Source: Drechslerella dactyloides (taxonomy: Eukaryota > Ascomycota > Orbiliomycetes > Orbiliales > Orbiliaceae). Taken from it: a DNA stretch of 64,000 nucleotides. The stretch covers positions 3,286,001 through 3,350,000 of the forward strand of contig JAGTWJ010000003.1 of assembly GCA_020064725.1 (NCBI GenBank). Direction: 5' to 3'. This document shows positions 8,975 through 21,800 of this stretch, piece after piece. A model generated the notes under the pieces. It was not told the origin of the DNA and made no database searches. It saw nothing but the letters and a program-made list of their open reading frames with translations. Positions within the stretch are counted from its first letter, which is position 1; each line of letters begins with the position of its first letter. The position numbers and the translations under genes were made by a program.

Positions 8975-11945
8975 CTTGTCGGTGCGAGTATAAGGAGTCT
9001 TATCGAGAACGGCAATATGAGGTTGAAGAACCAGCGTGCATGGCCGACTGCTTTGATCGTGGAGTCAGATAGAGATTGGAATAGCTTCCCGTTGTTTGTA
9101 TTTCTAGCAATTAAACGTTGAATTCATGTTTCTCGGGATCAGGGGATAGTAGCCTCCACCGGCGGCTGAGAAGTCGGCGCTTCACGACGCTTCGTTGGTG
9201 GTGCTGGTGGCGCGAGGCTGTTGAATTTCGATGTTCACCGTTTGCTCGGCGTACACTCGATTGCCCCTCGAGAACAACAACGCCAGCGGGGACGCTACAT
9301 TGGCCTCCAATGGGGTCCAGAGACGAGCTTGACGAGCTGTCCAATCAGCAGCACTCGGAATGCGGCTCAAAGTTTCTCGCCAGGGCTTGCTTCCACATGG
9401 ACGAGCTTTACCCAACCGACCGCAGGCATGCAGCCACCGGACTTTGAGTCGGAGTTGCGAGCAGTCCCGAATCGACACCTGGCGGGTGATCTGGCGGATG
9501 CTGTGCATGCATATATCATTTTGACTGCGGGCGTGGTATCTGCTGTCTCTCTCTGTTGGAAAGAATGTCTGGCTGCTGTGCAACTTTGGAGCTCGCTGAG
9601 CCCCGTTTACTCCCATGCTCAGGATCAGATATGCACGGGTGCACGACGGCGGTTCAGCCGCAGGAGTCTAGTCCTCTTTGGGGAGCGCGCTGCCGATGGG
9701 GTTTGTGCCCAGACAAGCTTGGCGGCATGCAATCTCAGGCGATAGTTGAAGCATCGGATTCACGAGCGATCAGGTGCTGGTGTTGCGGTGGGTGCCGAAT
9801 GGGCTGAGAATCAGAGTCAGGGTCATGGTTAAAGATAGGGTTCAGTCGCCGTCGTGCTGTGGTACAGGTATATCGCACGTCAGGTTGCTGGGGGGTGAGC
9901 TGAGTCGATAAAGATAGGATTAAAGATTGCTCATGGCCGAGTGCTTGTCGTCAGGGCTCGCAAGGGTACCTGCCGGATTGGCGAATTCATTAGATGATGC
10001 CAATGATAATGCATGCGATACAAGAGCGACTGCATATGTCGAATGACCCGTCTACTGTGTCATTATCGCCTCGAAGTGACTCTGGATGCTTGAATCCCAA
10101 GATTCCACGAGAGGATAGAATTCCCGAGATAGTCGGGACGCTGTTGCTGCGTGCTCGTATTCGTGTCGGATTGATTGGAGGTAGGATCTGATCCCACGAG
10201 GCGGTTTCTAGATGTATTATCACGAGCACGGACGTGGGAACGTCGCGAACTTCGGTCGCGGGCGGCGCCTGCGGGCCGGCGAATCGGATAATAATTTTAA
10301 AAACTTCAACATCGTCAACTGTGGCAGTAACGTTATGAAATCTCCAAGCGTCAATATCAATCGGCTGGGCGATAAATTGGCATTGACGGGCGTCGCGTGG
10401 ATGCCATCAGTATCTCGTGTCAACTTCAAGCGAGCGCCGAAATTAACTTCCAGATTGCCAACTTTGGTAAGCATTATCTTGAAAAGCCTTAAACGCAATG
10501 CCCAGCCGGAAATTTGACAGACCGGAACAAGTCGACATGTGCAATTTCAAGGCCTGTCTGAATAGTCGGATTGCGCCGGAAAGAAGACACATTGAAACTA
10601 CGGGATCAGAATCTTATGATCCTTCGTATTGTTTTGCACCGTTTGTCTGTTGCTCTGGCCGGCTGTAACGGCAGACATGGATGCGAGTCAGTGCTTCGTC
10701 GCTTTGACTTGATCTTCCGAGCGCCGGTATAGCGAGATTGTGATCGCCGCGGCGTATTCATGGGACTGTGTGAAGTCGCGAGCTCGCGAGACGGGTCGCG
10801 GTATCGACTATCGATACAGCTCGATAGCTGGTCGTCATGTCTCCTACCAATCAACAATCACATTGTGGTTCGCCCTATCATCCAGAAAGCTTGTCCAGAA
10901 CGCAGGCATCCCGTTTCCGGCATCTGCGACAGACAGCAGAACAGAGTTCAGGTCCTGCGAGCGAGTGGATCCAGGATTCCTCGCTAGCGCGAAATTCCAA
11001 ATCATGGGTTCGGACTGGTGTCTTGCAGGTTCATCTCAACCAAGGCCAGCATGCAAAAATTTCTGCTTGCGAAGAGCGTCCCGTTCGTTCTCGCTGGTTG
11101 CGTGGAGACAAACCAGTTGGTTCGCCACTGCCGTCCAAGCGGGCTGAGCTGCGCCAGATGCTGTGGGAAGAAAAAATTCGCCAGATGGCTCAGCAAGCCA
11201 TCGAGTACCCCGTACTGCACGACAAACTTGCAACTTGTATCATCGCACCGCATCGAGGGGTCGAGCAACTGAAATGAGCATTCCGTAGGATCAGGTCAGT
11301 ATAGCGTCGACCGGAGAGAAGGCTACTATTTTTGGGCGGGGGGATAGATTGGGATGGGGGGATCGAAACCTGCTTGCCTGCATCATGCTGGTGGATAACG
11401 TTAGTAGCTTTACCAGATCGGCTGGCTGAATTTCCCTTCGCCTTTCGGAAGCCGAGGCCTCGAGCTGTGACTCTGCGACGGGCCAAGAAAAGTGACCGGG
11501 GCGCTGCCCTGGCGCAGTAGGGTGAAGCCTGTAGGAGGAGTTCATTCGGGGCCGAGCAGCGTTATGTAATGCGTGACGAGGCTGCGGAGCAGAGGCGGTT
11601 GATTGATTGCGTCGTGATTGGGCTACCGGCGAAGGTTTCGTGCGAAATAAAAAGGCGGGCGGCTGCTGCTCGCTGGCAGCTTCTCCTCTTTCTCCTCCGC
11701 AGAAGTCAGTTCACACGACTCCCATCGACGTCAACAGCAGCTTCATCACGCATCTGCTCAAGTACACTCCCTCCCCCCGAGACACTCATCGCTCGCGAGC
11801 CTTTCCCGTCGCCGTCGCTAGCTGCAGCTGGTAGGTGCCCTCGTACAGACCGCCTCGGTCGCATTTACCCGTCGCCGGTCGCTGACTTATCGTCGCCTGC
11901 AGAATCGAGCGTCGCCTGTCGCCTTCCTTCGCTTAGGACGCAACC
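8975..11945. other. about 3 kb intergenic, no supportable gene
   Basis: Separates two divergently transcribed genes. Open frames up to about 175 codons occur on both strands but overlap each other, lack recognisable domains and show no consistent splice chain. One TGCATGCA at 9504. The segment from about 11650 to 11945, rich in CT-runs, is probably the promoter and 5' leader of the MARVEL gene. Confidence 0.5.
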
Positions 11946-12839
11946 ATGCCCAGCACCGTGTGGCCCGTCATCCCTTTCCTCGCCCTGCGTGGCGCCCAGC
12001 TCTTCTTTGCCATCATCGTACTCGGTCTGAGCGGGTACATTGGCGGCAAGTTTGACGACAGCTGGTGAGTATTTTCGCTACCATCTACTGCTTGATATCG
12101 TTCGACTTGAATTGAAAATCCGAACGGAATCGCTTGTTTTTCGCGCTCGTCCTGACATGAATTAAACAATGCAGGTCACCCTGGTTCGCTCTCGTAACCG
12201 CGATCCTGACCCTCCTTGCCGATGGCTTCCTGGTCGCCACGTTCTTCATCGCGCCAGCTTTCACGGCCCCAATCATCTGTCTAGGAATCGATGCCTTCCT
12301 ATGGCTCTTCTGGATCATCTCGCTCGGTGGCTTCGCCGACCAGGCCGGCCCCGTCCTCGATCTCAGCTCCTGCGGTGGCTACAACCTCTGCAACTCGATC
12401 AAGGGCAACATGGCCATGATCGTCTTCGAATTGTAAGCTACAGCCCTTATAAAAAAAAAATCCCTACGACACATACGCATGAATGTTAATATGCATACTC
12501 CGCAGCCTGTTGTTCTTGGCCACACTTGTCTTCTCCGGCTGGTGGTTCTACCGCGAGCGCACCGGCAAGGGCTCCGCTGCCAACCCTGAGGGCGGTCACG
12601 TCGCCTCCGCTGGCGCCATTGGCGGCGCCCCTCCCACGGGTTCCTACCCAATGCAGCAGCAGGCACCAGCTCCTGTTGCCAGCCCCGCCCCGTACCCGCA
12701 GGATCAGTACCAGCCGTACCCAGCGCAGAGCCCCCCACCGCAACAGTACACTCAAAGCCCTCCGCCGCAGCAGCAGCAGTACCCTGAGATGCCGATTCCT
12801 GGCGGCCAGCAGGGTTACCAATACACCGCGCAGCATTAA
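11946..12839 (+). CDS. MARVEL-domain four-helix membrane protein
   Basis: Three exons, 11946-12064, 12175-12432 and 12506-12839; introns of 110 and 73 nt, phase 2 each; 236 residues. Four hydrophobic helices in the MARVEL arrangement: FLALRGAQLFFAIIVLGLSG; then FALVTAILTLLADGFL; a third through GIDAFLWLFWIISLGG; and a fourth beginning EFLLFLATLVFSGWWFY. A conserved-looking Cys pair follows helix 3 (LSSCGGYNLC). The last 80 residues are a Pro/Gln/Tyr-rich cytosolic tail (YQPYPAQSPPPQQYTQ). The family acts in membrane apposition and vesicle or eisosome-like domains at the plasma membrane. The start ATG sits in CAACCATGC; a CT-rich leader precedes it, typical of well-expressed fungal genes. Confidence 0.93.
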
Positions 12840-14631
12840 GATGTGACGCCATGTCGCAATGCCTGATAATTGAGATACCTACGCTTTTTCTTTCCTTACT
12901 TTCGAATTTCTTTCTTACGATTCTTGCTAGCCGGTTGAGGGTTTGGTTTTCGTTTGGTTGGTGTCTATCCAATTTTTTCTTTTTTCTATGATCGCTATTT
13001 ATGAGATGCAATGGTCTACATTCCTTAAAAGTACACGCTCTTTACTTATGGCGGTGATTTGACGATCAGAGGGTCGCGCGGGGAGGGGAATGCTGTAATC
13101 TAATACAACGAGGGGCAGAGGAGGGAAGGCGGGGTGGTCATGTATACGCGCTGGATAGTACAATTAATGACGATGATAATCAATGCAATAGCTTGCCTGC
13201 CTGCACAAACCTCGCATTCGAATCTCCGTAGATCTCATCTATTGGCCTCCTGCGCCGTGACAGAATTTACGTAACGCTGAAAGAGCGAACGCCACTATCA
13301 ATCGGCCAGATGAGGGGAACAGTGCAATGTGCATCGGCTGACCGCGTGGATGAAGTATGATGCACATGCAGCATGCGGGTAGCCGTTTGATGACGTGAGA
13401 AATGTGATTACAGTTCGTCGGGCGGTTTAACTTTATTCATTCGGGAAAATGTTAAGCGGTGAACTTTGCGGTGACGTCGGCGGGCGGGCGGGACGGGTTT
13501 GGTGAGACAGATGGGCACAACACAGTTTCTACCACGCGCGTTTGGCCTGGAGGTTATTTTCCAGACGTTGGCGTCGGCCGAAAGTGTGAAGTTTCGAGAA
13601 GACGAGTTTGATTTCGACCGTGGTCTCGAGGTTTCATTACTGCCTTACAAGGACTACAGCCAAGTACAATTGATGTATGGGGCGTCGGGTTGCAAGCGCA
13701 GACGTTTTTCGATGCAAAAACAATGCACGAGTACACGCGCTAGCCCCTGCGCCTAACTTGAAGCCTTTAGGTAACATCCGAACCGACAGGCATGGTAGTC
13801 TTAGCTGGTCTCATAACCCAGACCCTCCCTTCTACAACCTTAGCTGTATCCTTGACTACCTGACTCGATACCATGGTATGATTGGATTGCTCGGATTTAG
13901 CCTCCCGGTCACGCAAGCCTTCCCGGGAAACGTCTAACGAATATGACGACACTGTACAAAACCTGTCATCTAAATAATTGGATGCCCAAGCATAAACGGA
14001 TAAGCTGTCTCGGATAGCTGCACCCAAGATATCGATATTTAGTCCCATTTAACCTAGTTACATTATATATCCATGTGGATAAATGCCTCGGTATACACAG
14101 CACTAATTGCACTATGTGTCGACTTAACCCAGCGACTGACTGATATCGATCGATACTATATACATACATAAATAGACCCCCAGCGGTTTGAATTTGTCGT
14201 TACTCGTAAACTCGTCTTTGTTATAATATTCGGCAGTGCGCGTCCAGCTGCTCTCTGCAGATCATAATCTCGTTACCTCATAAACCAGCGCTCGATCCAG
14301 CGTTACAAAAGCTCATGTTCCACAACCGTGACGCAATCGTCACGCCCTGCGCCTTCCTGCCATCTCCTGCACGGCTATACGACGTATTCACCATATACGT
14401 TCAGAACGTGCGGAGCTGGAGCACTACCACACACGGCTTTCGAGCGCCCACTTCACGGAATGTGTGCATCCGTGGCGGAGGCGCTGCGCTTCATTTGCGC
14501 CCAGAGCTTGCCGAGCTTAATAACGACCTTTCGTAATAAAATATAAATGCGCGCCTCTGCATCCATGCGTGCGGCCAATCCAGCGTGCAAGGAAGAATAA
14601 GCTTTGATAAGCGTCAATAATAGTGTACCGG
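12840..14631. other. intergenic between convergent genes
   Basis: No gene seen. Contains one copy of the dispersed hairpin element at 13805-13829. AT-rich at 13970-14230. Confidence 0.55.
13805..13829 (+). repeat. dispersed hairpin element, copy 1
   Basis: Reads CTGGTCTCATAACCCAGACC followed by CTCCC. Shares about 35 bp with copy 5 at 47556, including the downstream CTT(C/T)TACA..CCTTA. GGTCT and AGACC can pair as a hairpin. Confidence 0.6.
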
Positions 14632-15876
14632 TCACCACGCGTCGAGAATCCACCCGCCGATAATGAACAGTCCCGCGCCAAGAACTTGTGCGAGAGCGCT
14701 AGTTGCGCAGATGCGGCTGCTGATACCCGCTGATGCAGTTGACGACGACGTGCTGGATGGTACCGCGCCGGTTATCAAGTAGCCGCCGCTCAGTGTGCTT
14801 GTTACATTTGGGTATGCCGTTGGTAGGCTTACTATAGGCGTGTTGCCGCTAGGGTATACGTATATGGCCGTGGGGGTGCCCGTCACGTATGAGAAGGTGC
14901 CGTTGATGGTACTATTGTAGCTATGCGAGCTTGTGTACGATGGGAAGCTCGAAGACGAGAGCGACGTGGTTATGCTTGATGTTGGTTTATAGTTCCGTGA
15001 TGTTGGTGAGGATATATGGCGTGAGCTTACGCGTGGACGGGTGGTAATGGACGAGCCTGTTGCCCTTGTAGATGTGGTAGTTGAGGGTCTGTAGAGGCTT
15101 GATATAACTTTCGCTGCTGATTTGAGTACGGAAGCGGCGACGCGATTGTTGCTATCGATGCTGCGCAAGGGTCCTGCATCGGAGCCTGGTGACGCTATCG
15201 GCACGCTGCCGGAAACAACGCTCACCACGCTTCCTTGTCCGCCTGCCCCTCCACCAATGTTAGACACTTGAGTCGCCCATATGGTGCTGGTCCTTGTAGA
15301 CGTGGTGGTGGTTGTGGTGGTAGTTGTGATAGTAATAACTGGATTATCGATATTGATATGTTCTCGAGAGCCAGCGTCGACTTCGTCTTGTCGTCCTTCC
15401 TCCTCTTCGTTTCGCCGGTCATGGTACGATGTTGCTGTGATAGTCTCTAGGACGACGGTCTGGAGTATTGTTTCGAACGTTGTAATGGTGACGACGGGGG
15501 TACTTTCAATACTGACGGCGGAGACGCCGGCGTAGCCATAGCCGTAGTCGCGAGGCCGAATCTGTCCGGAGGCTGTGGAGCTTCGTTGCTGTGTTTGCGG
15601 CAATTGTGTGGAGTGGCTGTTGATAGGGTGGTGATGCCTATGGATATGTATATGAGGGTGAATGTGATTTGGTATAGTCGGTATCGAGGTTGATGGGATT
15701 GGTAGAGGAGACAGTGGAGCCGCTGACACAAAGAGACTCGCGAGAAGTTTCGAGAAGAAGATAGTTGATATCGACAGACGGAGCCAGTTGAATAGCATCT
15801 GTGGTAGCAATTGTGACGAGACTGCTGAACGATCTTCCGGCCTGCCGGGTGTGAGAATATTCGAGTTCAAGCGCAT
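14632..15876 (-). CDS. Ser/Thr-rich secreted protein, probably GPI-anchored cell-wall or surface protein
   Basis: Single open frame of 414 residues. An internal Met at residue 27 begins MLFNWLRLSISTIFFSKLLA, a good signal peptide, so the true start may be about 78 nt downstream of 15876. The body is dominated by Ser and Thr (TITTTTTTTTTSTRTSTIW and many SST/TSS runs) with several N-x-S/T sites (NST, NGT, NVT), suited to heavy O-glycosylation. The C terminus ends in a small-residue patch, then a hydrophobic tail (LAQVLGAGLFIIGGWIL) with no basic cytosolic segment, the usual layout of a GPI attachment signal. An acidic/basic insertion (RRNEEEEGRQDE) near residue 155 is unusual. No enzyme domain recognised; a structural or adhesive wall role is inferred. 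Confidence 0.62.
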   Translation of the reverse strand: MRLNSNILTPGRPEDRSAVSSQLLPQMLFNWLRLSISTIFFSKLLASLFVSAAPLSPLPIPSTSIPTIPNHIHPHIHIHRHHHPINSHSTQLPQTQQRSSTASGQIRPRDYGYGYAGVSAVSIESTPVVTITTFETILQTVVLETITATSYHDRRNEEEEGRQDEVDAGSREHINIDNPVITITTTTTTTTTSTRTSTIWATQVSNIGGGAGGQGSVVSVVSGSVPIASPGSDAGPLRSIDSNNRVAASVLKSAAKVISSLYRPSTTTSTRATGSSITTRPRVSSRHISSPTSRNYKPTSSITTSLSSSSFPSYTSSHSYNSTINGTFSYVTGTPTAIYVYPSGNTPIVSLPTAYPNVTSTLSGGYLITGAVPSSTSSSTASAGISSRICATSALAQVLGAGLFIIGGWILDAW

Positions 15877-18800
15877 CGTGGGAGAGGTAAAAAAGTCAAA
15901 AAGTTATTTAAAGATCGTGAGAAGTGAATATGTAAACACGAGCGCGGTATCAAAAGGTACAGTGAATCAATGATGATTTGAGTAATAATAGTGTCGACTA
16001 ATGTTATGTGCTTTCAATATCCTCCTCTTTCATAATCGTCTCTCACAAAGGTTATTTGTCGCAGAACAGGCTCAAAGGTCGTCGAGCCTGTAGATAGTGC
16101 CTCCGATACCGACGTGTATCTATCGCCGTGATTTTGGATCGACGCCGCGCATGGCCGTATCGATAATTATCGGAACCGATAAGTAAGAGCTAGGGGGTAG
16201 CAGATTAACTGGCCAATTCAGTACTATCCCTCTGTTCGTCCGGTTAATCCTAGATTCCAATCGACTAGAGAGTTCGATATAGAAAAATCACTAAATGAGT
16301 GACTAGAACGAAACGAAATGAAAAAGATTTTGCATAAAATAACAAGATTAGAGAGCGTCGTGAAGTGAATCAAGCGTTCAGCAAAGCCGGTGATTAAGGA
16401 AAGTGCAGCTTGCAGAGGTAGGTAATGAAATTTCGAAAATTAAAAAGGACACCAGGCGCCCGCTGCCCGGGGGGTACCTGGTATATAACAGTCTACGCAC
16501 CATGTTCTAGACTTGCACTATCCTAGCCGGCTGGATATTCATGCCGACTGGCCAGCCATCGACTTGACCGCTGATCCGGCCGGCGGCTGGAGCGTGCGTG
16601 CATGCATCTGCGAGGGGTATCTGCAGGTACGGATGGATATATTGGTGGGTATGCGTGGAGAGCTGGGCCGTAGGGCGTGTACGCCCGGCGGATGGGTGGA
16701 AGGCGGTCTAGCATAGCTATCTAGATGTTCATGACACCTTTGGCTCGTTTTTTTGCCTTGCCGTTGAGCCTGCGGTGCCTTGCAGGCGGTGAAGACGTCA
16801 GGTGCGTTTGTATGCATGCATGCAAATATGAGCTTGTGCATTATGTTGAATTTAATTTGCCTGGTATTGTGCGTGGAACGCTATCCAGGGGGGCGAGTTG
16901 GAGCGCCGCTGATACGAATGCAGACTGTGGATGCAGCTCGTGTGTACCTGCTTCTATAGTGGTGGTGCTATAGGAGGTCGCTGCGTTGAGGTGAAGGCTT
17001 TTGGAAACCGCGCGCTTAGCTGCTAGCTGGATGGTTTCTGTTCGGCCCGAGGCGTAGAGAAAGTAGCGGCAACAGTGAATATAGCACGGAACAGATGCGA
17101 GACTGCGCGAGCTTCATATAGATGGACTGGGAACTGCCGGGGGTTTAGTGTGCTCGGAGTCGATATAGACTCGCTATCCTGATGCAGTTTGTTTTTCGCG
17201 AACATGTTTACAGGGCGGTTTGCATTGTCGCAGCAAACTCGGCCCGATGACGCTTTGATATGTTCGAGCTGGCATACCATTACGGTTGGCGGCAATTGAT
17301 TGACTACTAAGAACCAATGAGAAATTGTCCAGCGCTGAATGCATGCAACTGCATCTTGCTGGTTGCAGATATCCTAAAGTCATGAGCATTTCTGTCGGTA
17401 CCTGCGTACGTTCAGCGAGCAGAAGCGTTGGACGCAAGCGTGTGGTGCGGTTTGTCAACCAAGGTCCAGTGAAACTGTCCGGCTGGTCGAGGCCACTCGC
17501 CTATGTAATGCAAGGCAATGCAAGTCACGGAAACCGCTAACGCGCTAGGGCTGGAGCAGTCCAGCTAGAGCTGCTAGCAAGCTAGACACCTGTGCATCGA
17601 GTTTGCAAGGCCACCGCGGCGCATCATAAAACTGCTGGTCGCTGAGGTGAGCGGATTGGCTCGGCACCAACCCGGAATCTTGAAAATTTAGAGCTATACC
17701 CGGGAAAACAGTTGGGTTGTTGTCAATTATTTAGATCTTCCCAGCAAATAAAATGTTTAGACTTGCATTGGCTGGGTACACCTCGCCGGCAAGCTATCAG
17801 TCTGCGTCATACGACTGACAGTCGGAATTGTCATGTTGCATATTCGAGCTGTGCTGGCAAAAGAAGCCCACATCTGGTTGCTCAAAATACGACGCGATTG
17901 GATATCTAAGGCAGGAGGGGTCTTATTGCGGGATGGCTGACTAGATAAATGACCCCCAGGCACCAACAAGATGATGTTTAATATTTGACGTTCAAAGGAT
18001 CAGGATTACGTTACATGAGTATACAGTTGCGAAACGATGTGTCTGATGCCAAGCTTGCCCGAGCCTGAGCTGAAAGCATGACAGAATAAGATTCTCTCTG
18101 GCCTGGCAACCCAGAACAATCCTTTTCCAATTGTGCTTAAATATTACTATTATATAACCGATATCTCGAATTACGAGGAAAACCGTATATACGACATCTA
18201 CTGTTAATTTCCATGAATGGAATAGCAACGAGCCGTGGAGTTGTCGCAACACTTTCCGGCTCCATCGCCACTGTGTAACCTCGCTACTCGCCAGCTTCAC
18301 TTCATTCAGCAGAATCGGCTCTGTCTCGAATAGTCAGGTGCATAACAGATGTGCATGGATCCAGCACAAAGATTTCGCAATTTTTCCATGGTCCTCTATC
18401 GAGAGCTCTTGAATCAATTCCACGGCGTTGGAAAGTCTTACTATTCCGAGTATGTGCTTGAGCTTGCTGGCATTGAGTATGCCAGGAATTGTTGAAACCG
18501 TACGCGCACGCGCATATCTTGATGCCAATTATCAATTTCCTGTTCAGTTAGCCGTATACAGTTTGGAGCTGATTGCGATGGATTTGATAGGAGCGGTACG
18601 TATCTGCCTACCTCAGCTGCTGGGTAGACGCACGTATGTGTAAATCAGTCGTAAGATGTCTATATGTAACTCCGGAATATGCCGCGACATGATACGGAAT
18701 CTCACCCAACCCTAATTAGTATACAAATATCACGTTACTATCACGGTATCTCAATTAAAATACTCCAATAAGGCAAGTGCAAGAAGTATTCGAGTTGATT

Positions 18801-21800
18801 ATCTCTATTGCACCCGCAGTAGTCTAATAGTGCACATGGCGAAGCCGCTGGATGAGGTGAAGCGCCACGCCAACCAGGCCAGACCGGACTCTCGCCACTT
18901 GTATTTGTATTTTCGAACAACTTCGCCAGGCATGCGCTGACATAAACTGCCCCGGCGCCACGGGTGCGGATTATCGATAATCCTGATGCAGCACTCTGGG
19001 GGCTCGCTCAAGCTGGCTAGCGAGCTTCCCGCCGGCAGTTGCGCTGCGACTAAGAAAGTAGCAGCTAAGCTTAAATGGCGCTGCTATTATAGTGCTTTAT
19101 CAGAACTATATGTCGCGAGAAAAGGATGTGCGAGGGAAGCTTTACGTAAAGGTAAAGCTGAGAGCATAGCTGGTGAAAACGGAATATGTACCATAGCTGG
19201 AGAATCGCAAAAAGTATGCGCAGAGAAATCTCCGCTGGAAACTCTCCGTCGTAGCGACGCTGCAGCTCAAGCTTCGATTAAGGCGGGTAAGCAGGGAAGA
19301 CCTTGCATTGCCATTGGCGGACTCGACTCGAGCTAGATTACCCGCCACTCTCGTGAATCAGTGAAGTGTCGAGTTCACGTCCGTGTCCGTGTAATTTGCT
19401 ATAATTATCGTGCACTGTCACGGTGCAAATGCTAATATACCGAGAGTGGGTCAATAGGAGCTGGTTGTGGGGAGAAAAGGCTATAGACGCGTGCATGGGT
19501 TTATACCTGCCGTTTTCGACTTGTCAAATCGGCTGGTTCGGAAAACTTCGCAGCAGATCATGCTACAGGTTGCGTCCGAGCACCACGTCTGTTGACAGGA
19601 AACAAAATGGCTGGCAAAAGCTTCGGTGTCGAGGCGTCGGGCGCTAAGAATAGCAGCTGGGCGAGCCAAGCAAGCGCAGGCCCAAATGGGGCCCGAACTT
19701 GGACAGGGTCAACGGTGCGCACTCGCAGGTGTCCCGGTTCGACAAAGGGAACATGAAGACAATAATATTACATTGGCAGCAGGTGAACGATCCGTGGCCG
19801 TGAATAGTGAGTGCGGTGGCTCGTCATCAAGGCTACTTGTGCGACCGTTGGTCGTGGCACTGCTTGTGTTGACGTCAAGCTGGTCAGCCTTAACGGTGTA
19901 TTGTGTGGTGGTATCGAATCTGACATTACATTGTTCTCGACTATCGGCGGGCGGGCGTAGGATCGATCCAGCCAGATCGAGTGACAGTAATCATGACAGT
20001 TGGAGCCTAGATGCCCGGTCCGACCAGAATAGTAATCATAGTTCCGCACTATCGACGACCTCGAACAGTATCATTCTAGTATCAACAGTTCCAGTTCTAC
20101 AATTAATATTAGTATATATCCGAACATTTAAAAAACATTAGTTCTTCACGTCACTCGCCAAGCGCAAAACAAGCCTCGACATGACTTCGTTGGCTATACC
20201 TGGGATATCAATCGATCTACCACTTAGTTGACTGTCTTAGCATCTGGCCTAGTCTTGCCAATCGCCAGTTTCAGCTCTACCAACACCCTCGAGCTCTCTT
20301 TTCGGCGTCTTGGGGGCCTTGGTCGCCTTTTACGTATCACCTTCAACGCAAATGCCCTACCATAAGTGTACCGAATACTGTACTTCCGTTTACATGTATA
20401 CCCTGGCGTGAGACAAACGAGGGCCCTAGCTAGCCGGCCGCATGCACAGGATCCCGATACGAGGGACACACAAAAATATAATATACTTTGGGGAAATACC
20501 TATAGCGCAGCTGGTTGTCACTTGCTAAGACCATAACTGAACCATTTATATCCCCATACCCTAGTTGCATCGATCTAACGGAGCTTCCAAAATTGTCGAC
20601 GCATGCCATAACGTTACGCTCGAGATGATAACGTCGTCACGAAGACTAACGATTATTACCTGCATAGTATCCTGGAGGCACAGTTGGACAAAATTCACTC
20701 GCCGACTTTACGTGAATCTTGATAAAGAAATTGACAGAGGACAACCGCACCGTACAGATGTACAAGCCTCCCGGGCTCCGGCTGGGGAAGCATCGAATTT
20801 ACGATCAGACTGGGTCTGGCGGCCGCGCAATCTTCCATCGTCGGCCGATAACGCAATCTAATCACTGGGAAAGTGTTAATAATAGACCCGCATGTACGAG
20901 AGGACAGGGCAGGGAGATTTCGTACCACCTCGCGGCCTGGTGCATCCGTAGGTGTACTTCGACCGAGAACGTTTATGGCGGCCGCAGGAATAAACGTTAT
21001 TCCGAGTTCTCGTTTCCGTTTTTTTGTGCACTGTCACCCGCTCGCTGGCTGCGGGCACAGGATCGACTTGCATGGGCATCTATATGCGTCTAAGCTGTGT
21101 GGCGAAGTTGGCCATGGACTAATCGACGCCATATTGGTAATATTATTTATAGTGAACGGATTAATTGGCTAACGATAGAGTCGAAGCGGACACTATCTCG
21201 GATCTTGACAGGCCTGACCCCGTACGCGTGTATGTGGGACGATGCACCAAGTCTCCACTCCGAGATCGAGGATCCAAGAAACCGTACCAAGTGAAACTTA
21301 AACGGTGGCTATGGAGTTAGATATACAGCAGCCTTACAAGCATGTATCTGTACCTGCTTCTGAGCTCATGGGTGTGGTGTATATTCCTGGGTTTGAATTC
21401 AGGTTGGCGCAACGTTATTAGAGTAGACACGAAATCCAAAGGGAATAAAAAGCGTTATGATCCAAGTATATCCGGTTATCCAAATTTCGAACAAGCAGAC
21501 GTGTCCGTATGCAAGACGAGGGGCTCAGCACTGCCTTGGGCATAGAGAAACTTTGTTCCTGCGTCGAATACTTGAGTTATATTGCAGGGGCTAGCTGCGG
21601 ACAGCTGGTTATGCTAACTTTCTATGAAGCATGTATGTACCTACATATCCTCCGCTGTTTGTGTACCACGTAGACTAGTGAATATGCTGTAGCACGGAGA
21701 AAAGCCGTAGCAGCGGCCTATGTATACTCCATTTTAATTACTTTGTCACGATGCATATATGCATGCTCGCAGGCGGTTGAATGTGCGACTGTATCACAGG

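Noticed and set aside
7010..9121. Several 150-260 codon plus-strand frames opposite the 972-residue gene
   Set aside because: They are compositional shadows of the GC-rich, repetitive minus-strand coding sequence.
19626..20141. 171-codon plus-strand frame in the gene desert
   Set aside because: Composition is not coding-like and no domain is recognisable.
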